Positions 1 through 8,290 of a stretch of 64,000 nt of DNA are shown piece after piece (position 1 is the first letter of the stretch; every line of letters starts with the position of its first letter). The translations under genes were made by a program, and so were the position numbers. Below the pieces are notes generated by a model that saw only the letters and a list, made by a program, of their open reading frames with translations, was not told the DNA's origin and did no database searches. This stretch comes from Liriodendron chinense (taxonomy: Eukaryota; Streptophyta; Magnoliopsida; Magnoliales; Magnoliaceae), in NCBI GenBank assembly GCA_003013855.2, contig ML058407.1:4482372-4546371 (forward strand), read 5' to 3'.

Positions 1-2
1 GA

Positions 3-638
3 ACGCAGTTCGACAACGCAGCCTTTGATGAATTCTGTGAAAAATGAAAGATACGTAATCACCGCACTTCTCCATATCATCCTCAGGCGAATGGGCAGGT
101 CGAGGCAGTGAATAAGATCATCAAGCACCACTTAAAAACCAAGCTAGGTGAATGTAAAGGGGTGTGGCCAGAACTTCTGCCAGAGGTATTATGGGCATAT
201 AGAACCACGGCTTGTACATCAACAGGTGAAACCCCTTTTTCCTTAGCATTTGGTGTCGACGCAGTGGTACCAGTGGAAATTCAAGTGCCCTCATATCGAA
301 TCGAGCAGTATGACCCTGCGAGTAATCAGGAAAATCTCCGACTTCATCTCGATCTCTTGGAAGAGTGGAGAAATGCTTCCCAAATACGAGTGGCAGCATA
401 TCAACAACGTATTGCTCGTTATCGAAATGCTAAGGTTCGGCCTAGATCCTTCCAGCCCGGAGATCTGATACTAAGGCAAAATCTTGGAGTTCCCGCTCGT
501 TCACTGGATCCAAATTGGGAAGGCCCGTATCGGGTTATTAGGATTGTGCAACCCGGTACTTATTATCTTGAAGACATGCAAGGGAAGCCCGTACGTCGCC
601 CTTGGCACGTGGAGCATTTGCTACGATACTACCCTTAG
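3..638 (+). pseudogene. Integrase C-terminal half of element D
   Basis: This is the end of pol, coding for the later part of the retroviral-type integrase core and its C-terminal domain. The second catalytic Asp lies just outside the window, since the visible sequence starts within the D-N-G-T-Q-F motif. The catalytic Glu is seen in GQVEAVNK, and the DNA-binding C-terminus has the GDL...NWEGPYRVIR module typical of gypsy integrases. The reading ends PWHVEHLLRYYP and stop at 636-638. An in-frame TGA at 45-47 replaces a TGG present at the same place in B, and the next residues (NHRTS instead of NLLTS) also differ, so the copy is inactive. Downstream there is only untranslated sequence. Confidence 0.92.
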
Positions 639-852
639 ACATGTAGTTTACAAACAACTTTTTATGAATAAAGTGAAAGATATCTTTTGGTCGCTACTCC
701 ATTAACTTGGACCTGAATAGCCCAGAAGAGGATGCATACAATCCCTTGGCCAATCGCCTACCTTTGGTAGGGGTAAATTCACCTAGGATGGTCGCATCTC
801 CATTTCATGGATGACCTTCATACCCTTGGTAAACTTGGAGGAAAACTTGAGT

Positions 853-1188
853 CTCAATCGATAGATCAGTCTATCTCCACGAGGGTTTGGTCGCTACGAC
901 CCCCCCAGATTGAGCACATTCTCAATCGATAGATCAGTCTATCTCCACGAGGGTTTGGTCGCTACGACCCCCCGGATTGAGCACATTCTCAATCGACAGA
1001 TCAGTCTATCTCCACGAGGGTTTGGTCGCTACGACCCCCCGGATTGAGCACATTCTCAATCGATAGATCAGTCTATCTTCACGAGGGTTTGGTCGCTACG
1101 ACCCCCCGGATTGAGCACATTCACAATCGATAGATCAGTCTTAATCTCCACGAAGGTTGGTCGCTACGATCCCCCGGGTTAAGCATAG
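853..1188 (+). repeat. Five tandem copies of a 67-bp double-hairpin unit
   Basis: Units begin at 853, 921, 988, 1055 and 1122 (spacing 68, 67, 67, 67). Each opens CTCAATC and closes GATTGAG, which are complementary. Inside are two perfect small hairpins, GATAGA-TCAG-TCTATC and GGTCG-CTA-CGACC. The last unit is degenerate (closing arm changed). Elements B (29835-29893) and C (8033-8092) hold a single copy in the same place, between the pol stop and the 3' end of the antisense gene. The multiplication is therefore specific to D. Confidence 0.9.
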
Positions 1189-1340
1189 CGCATTGCAACA
1201 GGAAGGCATTCATTGCATGAAAGGAAAGAGTAAAACAAGAACTACACTTCCAAAAGAAAAATATATATATATATATTTTCATTGATGATAAAATGTTTAC
1301 ATAATATCCGCTCGCAAGTACAAAGAGAGGAAAGAGAAAA
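1189..1340. other. Untranslated spacer with (AT)n between pol and antisense gene of D
   Basis: This short non-coding stretch contains an (AT) run at about 1261-1276. It corresponds to the B interval 29900-30200. It is the presumed convergence zone for sense and antisense transcripts. No other signal was recognised. Confidence 0.5.
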
Positions 1341-3525
1341 TCAGTCTCTTGGAGGAGGAGCTGTGCTCTTGACTTCAGGGCCCATTTCTGGAGCCCCTCC
1401 AGCCTGCGTGGCTTCAGTCACCTCGTTCTCAGCAGCAGCTTGCTCTTCGGCAGCTATGATGGTCGCGACTCGACCAAATTCCCCCATATCGAAGGATGGG
1501 ATCATTCGTTGCACTACTCTTAGTGCAAAGTCGCGACCAGCATCATATGACTCGTACCTTTCGTCGTCATATAGCTGCGAAGTCCGGAACTCGGAAATTG
1601 CCCGAGGACCTTCCTCCGAGAGCATCTTTACAAGGGCGACTTTCTCCTCGTCCCAGTGGATCGAGTCGTCCTTGAGCTGTGCAAGAGCAGAGCGCTCCTT
1701 GGTCAGGTTGTCGTAGGCCTCCTTGAGCTGCGACCTGGCCTCCGCAAACTGCTCTTCCAACGAGATCTTGTCTTGGCGAAAGATCTCCCTCTCTCTCTCT
1801 CTGCCTTCTCCTTCAAACCCGTGAGCTTCACGAAGTCTGAGTCTAAGGCCTGATACCTATCGGTCAGGACTTGGATTTTCTCGATGAGGATCTTCTTCTC
1901 CTCATCCCTCTTCGCAATCAACGCCTCACGAGCCTTGAGCAGTTGATCTCTTCCTTGAACTGCCTTCTCCAAGGCAGTCCTCTTTCCCTCAGCCTCATCT
2001 ATCGTGCGACGGGCGGCAACGATATCACGCCTTGTTCGCAGGATAAGATCCAAGCCCTGCAAAAGAGATGAAAAATATGAGAGGGTATTCTGGAACGTAA
2101 TAACAAATTGAAGCAGGTCTTGACGAGGTCTTACCTGAACCATCCTCATCCCCACTTCGAGGAGAAGGTTCTCAGGGCTTGGCTCGGGAAGAGAGCTGAA
2201 GGCATGAGGCAGGACGTTCTCAAAAAAAAATTTGCATACTGGATGGAGGTGGCGGGGAATAGAATATGTCCCGCTCCCTGACGGTTGGGCAACGACCAAC
2301 CCGGCCGTCTCGCGAGGGGGAGGCATTGACTTGCGAGCAGATCCTTGCTCGGCAGCAGGGATCAGTTTCGCGAGCAGGAGCCGGCTCTTGAGGCTCCATC
2401 TGCTCTCGAGCCTGGGGCAGCCGGACCCCGCCCCATCCGGGGAATTATCAGCAATGTTAATCACTGGCGGTCCAGGTGCGACCACCAGTGAGGGAATAGT
2501 GGGCCCAGCCGAGGCCCCCGCCATGCTCGTGGGAAGGGCAGGCTGATCGCTACCCGTGCGGATGGATGATTGAGATGGTTCGGCAGGCGTTCTCTTCTGC
2601 CTCTTGGAGCCCGTGCCCTTCAGTCGGGGCAGCAGACCCCTCTTCTCTCCCGCCTTCGTCATCTCAACCTCTCTTCTGGAAATTAAGCCCGCTGCAGTAA
2701 GTCACGAGGGAGACAGGCAAGCCTCGATATGCCTATCACCAACAGGCACCTTGTACACCTTTACAATTTTTTCGTTGATCCCTCCCTTCAAATTTGGTTT
2801 TCTCAAAGCCGGGATACCTGCGAGCACAAACAGGGGTCAAATGAAGCAAAAACCCTAAAAAACCTAACTGAAGAAACTGCACAATGCGGGATTGTGCCTA
2901 CCTTCACAGAAAAATTGGGTCACTCCTGGACCCCTGGAGGAGGCAGACTCCCAGTTCCCGGAAGCATAGAACCACCGCTTCCTCCAGCCGGGATAGTTCG
3001 AGGAGGGCTTCCCCAACACGAAGTTATCCCGATGCCAATAACACAAATAATACCAGCCTTCGCTAGAGAGAGCTTTCTTCAGACGAAACATACGGAGGAA
3101 CTCCTCCGCCGTGAGTTCCCCATTGCCGGCCTGGGCCCAGAGGGCAAAGGAGCCCAGAACTACCCTCCACCCGTTCACGATGAGTTGCCCGGGGGCAATC
3201 TTGTAACACCGGAGAACATCGCGGATGAAGGGATGGAGGGGGAGGCATACCCCCAGGATAAGCTGGTACTCATAAAAAGCTACTCATCCTGGGGGGGGGG
3301 GGGGGGGGGGGAGTCTGGTGTCTCTCCATCTCCGGGCAAGCGGAGAGTGACTGAGTCGGGGATCAGGTATCTCTCCCGTAACTCAGCCAACCGATCCTCC
3401 GATAAAACGGAAGGATATCCGGCTGCAATGTATCTCCCTGCCGGAACCCTCGCACTACTGGAGACAGAGGATTCCGGAGTGGCATCACCGAGAGGGACGG
3501 TGGTCTCGTCAGAATTCCCAGCCAT
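1341..3525 (-). pseudogene. Antisense gene of element D (PF04195-like), three exons, frameshifted
   Basis: Read on the minus strand, exon 1 runs 3525-2902 (ATG complement at 3523-3525), exon 2 2817-2135 and exon 3 2056-1341. Intron 1 (2818-2901, 84 bp) and intron 2 (2057-2134, 78 bp) have GT and AG ends and remove the frame breaks between homologous blocks. Exon 1 encodes the domain Pfam calls 'putative gypsy type transposon' (phrases GYPSVLSEDRL, PGQLIVNGWRVV, LCYWHRDNFVLGKPSSNYPG). Exon 2 is Pro/Ser/Ala-rich with a basic KRQKR patch. Exon 3 is a long charged, probably coiled-coil region ending in acidic sequence. Two lesions fall in simple repeats: a run of 21 G at 3291-3311 breaks exon 1, and a (GA/CT)n run near 1790-1806 breaks exon 3. 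Such antisense additional ORFs are known from Tat elements; their function is unknown. The splice model is my inference. Confidence 0.82.
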
Positions 3526-3677
3526 GAGAGAAGATAAAAACGAAAGAAGGAAAAGAAAAAAGTATACCAAAAACAAAAAGAAAGAAAAGGAGCACCGGAG
3601 GAAGAAGAATGGAAAGAGAAGACTGCAAGTTCCTTTCGAAAAGCTTCTGTAGAAAATCAAAGAAATGGCGGACTCCG

Positions 3678-3691
3678 TATATTTATAGGCA
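3678..3691 (-). promoter_or_regulatory. TATA box of the antisense gene in D
   Basis: The minus strand reads GCCTATAAATATAC about 155 bp upstream of the antisense ATG, between that ATG and the 3' LTR. The same box is present at the same place in B (32521-32533) and, weaker, in C (10652-10665). This suggests the antisense gene has its own promoter and does not depend on the LTR. Confidence 0.65.
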
Positions 3692-3930
3692 ATCATTCCG
3701 CCGTATCTGATGGCACGTGGTAGTCCCTCCTTCGGCGCAGCACTCGAGCAGGCACGCCCATTAACTCCTCAAACACGTGGCAAGCGCCCCTTCATTTTTT
3801 GTCTGCGGAAAGGCTGCGGAAAGCTGGCGTTCATTAATTCCATCCCATCATGTGAGGTTCCATTCTCGATGAAGGCATCGGGCGGTTACGTGTGACAGTG
3901 AGCTAAGTCCTTCCCTTAAAAATTCTTGGC

Positions 3931-3951
3931 GGCAAGGACTTGGGGGGCTTC
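3931..3951 (+). other. Polypurine tract of D
   Basis: The purine-rich stretch AAGGACTTGGGGGG lies directly before the 3' LTR start TGTTATAG. It is conserved in B (32761-32782) and C (about 12830-12851), as expected for the plus-strand primer site. Confidence 0.75.
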
Positions 3952-4013
3952 TGTTATAGACAAAATAATGGAGACCAGCACAACTATTAAAAATTGTACA
4001 CGGACACCCATTT

Positions 4014-4158
4014 GACTCTCGAGATCATCTGATCGAGAGTCGCAGATTGGGAAGGTACGGAAGAACCCATTAGACTCTCGAGATCATATGGTCGAGAGTC
4101 GCAGATCGGGTAAGTGCGGGATGCCCATCCGACTCTCGAGATCATATGCTCGAGAGTC
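4014..4158 (+). promoter_or_regulatory. Three 28-bp palindromic elements spaced 59 bp apart in U3
   Basis: Elements at 4014-4041, 4073-4100 and 4131-4158 each have arms GACTCTCGA and TCGAGAGTC around a 10-bp centre (8 bp in the third, whose arms extend to 10 bp). B carries the same three at about 22981, 23035 and 23094, slightly decayed. Repeated, evenly spaced dyads at the start of U3 look like binding sites for a dimeric factor. That role is inference. Confidence 0.6.
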
Positions 4159-4371
4159 GTAGGATGGATAAATACGGAGCACCTATTCGCAAGGCTTCGA
4201 GCTCCCCTAGCCGATGGTCAGATAAAGCGAAGCAAAGATTCCCTTCTTGAATAGCGAGCAGACCTTCTCACAAGTCGTTGAAAGGTGTTACGTCAGAATG
4301 AGCAAGCACTTTAACTCGCGACTATGTTCCAACTTGCGAACAGCTTTTTTGTGGTTACACCTCTTAACCTT

Positions 4372-4527
4372 CAGTACCAGCACCCGATTCCTGTCGAGCA
4401 GCTTGTCCAATCCCTGTGTGATGCCAGGCAGGGCTACACCCAGTTCGGTGGTTTCCGTCTCATCGGCGTCTCCTTCCTTTTCGCTGGCTATGACTCCAAC
4501 TACGGTTTCCAGCTCTACATGAGTGAT
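4372..4527 (+). pseudogene. Captured proteasome alpha-4 (PAC1/PSMA4-type) gene fragment inside the LTR of D
   Basis: The plus strand translates in one open frame to a peptide with P-V-E-Q-L-V-Q-S-L-C-D, then QGYTQFGG, then VSFLFAGYD and GFQLYMSD. This is the segment of the 20S proteasome alpha-4 subunit that follows the ARVQAQRYTF helix in plant PAC1, recognised from the well-conserved family sequence. Changes such as L-R-P-F to F-R-L-I and W to Y in FAGWD indicate decay. The fragment is about one seventh of the host protein and lacks the N-terminal and C-terminal parts, so it cannot make a subunit. An open frame runs 4324-4563 and ends with unrelated residues and a stop. It lies in U3, upstream of the TATA box. 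The matching fragment in B keeps different ancestral residues (DTKQ where D has DARQ), so both descend from one capture. Confidence 0.9.
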
Positions 4528-5109
4528 CAGCGCTATTACTACGCCTACCGGCAGCCCGTATAGGTCGGTTTTTGGGCTTATCTTCTCGGGTGGTTTCGGA
4601 TCTCAAGGGATTGCCATCAAGGGACTTGATTGCCGAAATAGGTTATTGGGTTGGATCTCGTCTCCAAAGATGAGGATCTTATCCCACGAAATCAGCAAGA
4701 TCTCAGTATCGTACACGAGATCAGTGGGATCTCGATATCTTGCGTAACAGATTGAACCGCTTCAGATCTATATAAAGGGACGACTCCATTAAGGGAAAGG
4801 TACACACAATATATTCAATCCCTGCCTTGTTTTGTCCTGGTTACTCTTCTTTTCTTCTTGGGCCTGACTTAAGCATCGGAGGGCTAACGGCTGGACCCCA
4901 GCCACCCTTAGTTGCTGTCTGTCTTCTTTCAGGTTTGGCGGAAGAAATCTGTGTTGGAGAGAAGGTGAGCGTCCAGAGGGTACTGCTACGAAATCTGACA
5001 TTAACACTGACGAAAATGAGCAAGAAGGAGACAGATATGTGTAGTTGTGGAAGTTTGTGGGTTTGAAAACCTTTTAAATGTCTATTGCCTTAGAGATGAA
5101 GGGAAGAAC

Positions 5110-5129
5110 GTTCCCGTTGAGAGTCGCCA
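5110..5129 (-). other. Second primer-binding-site-like copy in the leader of E
   Basis: The minus strand reads TGGCGACTCTCAACGGGAAC, about 150 bp downstream of the first site at 5261-5279. The same duplicated arrangement occurs in element A. Confidence 0.5.
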
Positions 5130-5260
5130 GTTTGACGTCCGAGGGGTGCCGAAACATTACGCCCTCGTGGTAGCTTTCCTATGCGTAGATTCGTGTTTGC
5201 AAGTAATTGATCTTAGAGTGTTGCTATATTCAGATATAACCAGAGATTCTGGTATGATTT

Positions 5261-5279
5261 GTCCCCAGTAGAGTCGCCA
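5261..5279 (-). other. Primer-binding site of E
   Basis: The minus strand reads TGGCGACTCTACTGGGGAC, starting a few bases after the LTR end. TGG is complementary to a tRNA CCA tail. This sequence type is common in Tat/Ogre elements; I cannot verify the tRNA here. Confidence 0.65.
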
Positions 5280-5282
5280 GTT

Positions 5283-7823
5283 TGTTAGAACTAGAAAATT
5301 ACTCGGACGCAGTTTTCTGGTGTTTTGTTGTTCTGGGGTTTTGAATAATAGAAACATTCATAGACAATCACAAGCATTCACAAAAGTACACAAGAGAAGA
5401 GATATCGTAAGGCAAATTTTATTCCAGAGATCCTGAGATCTTGTACATTCCAGGCTGTGATCTGGCACGAGCCGTTAATTACATCGAATGATTGATGACC
5501 CTTGATTAAAAGGCAGAAGACTAGTCAGCGGGGACTATGGTTTAAGAGTTCATGGTCGTAGAGACCTGTATTTTGTATGGTCGTGGAGACCTGTGTTTGT
5601 ATGGGCGTAGAGACCTGTATTTGATGTGTTTTGTTATGGACTGATCCATCTTTGTACGAGTCAGATGTCTATGTCCCATGTTTTGACTGGAGATCCGGGC
5701 TGAGACTGTCAGGGTTTTTAACCGAGGGGTGCGACTCTGGGCCTGCGCCCGTTATTTGTGACGGGTGACCGCGGGAAGACAGATCTGCAGTTGTATGTAC
5801 CTGAGCAGCTAACCAGCGGATGCCGTTTGAATGGGTAGGGCATCGACTGTTCTTGAAGTGCCAGTCTTTAACAAATTGTGTGTAACAGTTAGGAACTCTC
5901 TCTATATGGTTTATCGTGTTAACCATAGTCCCATTTGCTTAGTCCGGACTTGAATCCGGGTCATATTATGATAGTACATATAATGATGATACATCAGTAT
6001 GATTCTGGGCACTGGTGGCCTCTTTTCGAGAAGTTACTTCATTTTTCTTGTTGGATTGGATCGGACTTCGAAGGCTTGCATTCTGCTCATTAGGTGGCCC
6101 GAATGAGTTATTTGACTGCTCCGTTGTGTCCGGAACGCTCGAAATACCCAAAATAGGTCCAAACGGGGCCCGAAAACATCAAAAATGAAGATTTAATGGT
6201 GCTGAAATGGACGTTCAGAGTGCTGATTTTTATGATCCGCTGGCTTGATTTTACTGATGCGCTGGGGCCAGCGCGTCCAAAAATGATTATTAAAGTGTTT
6301 GATTTTTCTGATCCGCTGGGGTATTTTTGTGATGCGGTGGGGCCAGTGTGTCAAAAAATGACTTATTTTAAGATGTGTATTTTTCTGATCCGCTGGCCTA
6401 TTGTTGTGATGCGCTGGGGCCAGTGTGTCAAAAAATGACTTGTTTTATAAACGACTGATTTTCCTGATGCGCTAGGCTATTTTTTTTATGCGTCGGGGCT
6501 AGTGCGTCCAAAAATGACTCGTTTTATAAACGACTGATTTTCCTGATGTGCTGGGCTATTTTTCTGATGCACCGAGGGTCAGTGCGTCGATAAATAAGTT
6601 AAGTTTGATTCAACATATTTTGCGATGCGCTACTATACTTGTATAATTTAAGGTTATCTCTTCACCGGACCTGCTGTGGTCGGAAGGGGGATTTTAGATG
6701 GTCGGAAAAGGATTTCTGGCGGTCGAAAATGGATTCCGGCGGTTTCTCAAAAACCCCAAAGGATAAAACTCCCTCTCTTTCTCTGGATCAGTCCAAATGA
6801 ACCGAAAAAGGGGTATTTATACCCAAAAATACCGAAGTTTGGCCAATAGGAGTCCGCCCCGTGTAGCGCGTCGAGAAAATCACTCGGCGCGTCTTAAAAT
6901 GCCTTAGTTTAAATGCTGATTTTTAGGACGCATTGGCTGTCAGTGCGTCCTAAAATTTCTGAAAATGCCTGATTTATTGGACGCGCTAAGGGTCAGTGCG
7001 TCCTGAAATTCCTGAATTTTTGGATGCGCTGGACGAATTTCTTGATGCGCTGAGGGTCAGTGCGTCCTGGAATTCAGTTTGTAAAACTATTTGAATTTCT
7101 TAATGCGCTGGGTGAATTTCATGATGCGCTGAGGGCAGTGCATACTGAAATTCACTTTTTAAAATTGTATGAATTTCTTGATGCGCTGGGTGAATTTCAT
7201 GATGCACTGAGGGCAGTGCGTCCTGAAATTCACTTTTTAAAACTGTCTGAATTTCTTGATGCGCTGGGGTGAATTTCTTGATGTGCCGATGGCAGTGCGT
7301 CCTAAAATTCACTTTTTAAAACTGTCTGAATTTCTTGATGCGCTGGGGTGAATTTCTTGATGCGCTGAGGGCAGTGCGTCCTGAAATTCACTTTTTAAAA
7401 CTGTCTGAATTTCTTGTTGCGCTGGGGTGAATTTCTTGATGCGCCGATGGCAGTGCGTCCTAAAATTCACTTTTTAAAATTGTCTGAATTTCTTGATGCG
7501 TTGGGGTGAATTTCTTGATGCGCCAACGTACCTATTTGTGTTTATCTTGCAAAAATGATGGTTTGTGGGGCCCGCTTTGCGATGGATGCTGATGCACTGG
7601 CTCTATTTCTTCATTATTGAAGTAACCCTCCCAAATTTGGAGGGTTCTGGTCATGATGAATGGTGGGGCCCACCACTGGCTCAATTTTTCATTTTTGGCC
7701 AAGTCTGATGTGCGTTGTGAATTCTGTTGAATTTGCTGATGCACTGCTCCTAAACCCAGTGATGGGGCGGATTGTATACTTGTAACCCCTGTTTTAAGGA
7801 TCCAGACTTTTGGGACCCCAACA
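5283..7823 (-). repeat. 5' LTR of element E (2541 bp, minus strand)
   Basis: On the minus strand it begins TGTTGGGG at 7823 and ends TTCTAACA at 5283. The TATA box (TATAAAT on the minus strand) is at 6815-6821 in a GGGTATAAATACCC-like context shared with A. U3 holds a 79-bp tandem array (7075-7520), and R/U5 holds further GCGCTGG-type repeats (6235-6600). Short repeats reading GTCGTAGAGACCTG lie at 5550-5620. Confidence 0.88.
7075..7520 (-). repeat. 79-bp tandem repeats in U3 of E
   Basis: The marker CACTTTTTAAAA recurs at 7153, 7231, 7310, 7389 and 7468, that is every 78-79 bp. Each unit also contains a GATGCGCTG...CAGTGCGTCC pair, a partial inverted repeat. The homologous part of A's LTR contains similar motifs but no regular array, so this is a local expansion. 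Confidence 0.85.
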
Positions 7824-7910
7824 CTAGGTACATATTATCTCGAAGATATGCAAGGGAGACCCCTACATCGCCCTTGGCATGTAGAGCATCTACTCCGATA
7901 TTTTCCTTAA
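7824..7910 (+). pseudogene. Integrase C-terminal tail of element C
   Basis: The codons read GTYYLEDMQGRP, then L-H-R, then PWHVEHLLRYFP and TAA at 7908-7910. They match the last residues of the B and D integrases. Everything upstream has been separated by the insertion of E at 7823/7824. Confidence 0.85.
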
Positions 7911-8032
7911 CCCAATGTAAATCCGAATGATATTCAAATAAAGATGGATTTTCTTTTGAGTAGTTGGACCCGAATAGCCCCGAATACATGCATTCCCTTG
8001 GCCAAATCCTCTGCTTTCGGCAGAGTCAAAGA

Positions 8033-8092
8033 CTCAATCGATAGATCAGTCTATCTTTACGCGGACATGGTCACCAAGACCCCCAGATTGAG
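8033..8092 (+). repeat. Single double-hairpin unit of C
   Basis: The unit is bounded by CTCAATC and GATTGAG. It contains GATAGATCAGTCTATC and GGTC-ACCAA-GACC. The stems agree with B and D while the second loop differs. It lies between the pol stop and the antisense gene. Confidence 0.75.
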
Positions 8093-8290
8093 CCTAACTC
8101 ATTCTTTCATGAGTTAAATACTTAGGCATTCAACATACGACCAATAAGAAAAAAGAAGAAGGAGAAACAATATACGAGCCATAATATAAAAAATATTTTC
8201 ATTCATTCCATGGACTAAAATGTTTAGATCGTTTACAAAAGGAGAATGAAATTTTTTACATAAGATAGAAAGAGTGAAGAAAGGAGATGT

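Larger units (their letters stand above)
1..5006 (+). mobile_element. Element D: 3' half of a Ty3/gypsy Tat-type LTR retrotransposon (family 1)
   Basis: D enters from the left edge inside the integrase gene. It continues through a 3' untranslated stretch with a 67-bp tandem repeat, an antisense gene on the minus strand, a polypurine tract and a 3' LTR ending TTAACA at 5006. The order and sequence match complete element B at 28951-33784 almost base for base outside the repeats. D is inserted in the internal region of the minus-strand element E: sequence after 5006 is E leader, and the expected 5-bp target duplication would be CTGAC (5007-5011), whose partner lies left of the window. Assignment to the Tat lineage rests on synteny with B, which has the archaeal-type RNase H. 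The 5' half is not visible, so autonomy cannot be judged. Confidence 0.93.
3952..5006 (+). repeat. 3' LTR of element D
   Basis: The LTR is 1055 bp, starts TGTTATAG, ends TTAACA and has a TATA box TATATAAA at 4769-4776. It is clearly homologous to the 1002-bp LTRs of B and, more distantly, to the LTR of C. U3 contains three palindromic elements near its start and a host-gene fragment in the middle (separate entries). The downstream half shares the conserved GACTTAAGCATCGGAGG block with B and C. Confidence 0.92.
5007..7823 (-). mobile_element. Element E: 5' LTR and leader of a family 2 Tat-type element, minus strand
   Basis: Read on the minus strand this is a complete 5' LTR (7823 to 5283), primer-binding site and about 275 bp of leader. 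It is cut at 5007 where D is inserted. It is homologous to the 5' LTR and leader of A (13229-15690). On its other side, base 7824 resumes the integrase C-terminus of element C, so E was inserted into C. The body of E and its 3' LTR should lie left of the window beyond D. Confidence 0.88.

Noticed and set aside
1282..1716. Plus-strand frames opposite exon 3 in D, B and C
   Set aside because: They are complements of a charged coiled-coil region (Ser-rich by composition); no similarity recognised.
2729..3652. 307-residue plus-strand frame in D
   Set aside because: It is a shadow of exon 1 of the antisense gene, extended by the G run; the minus strand has the recognised domain.
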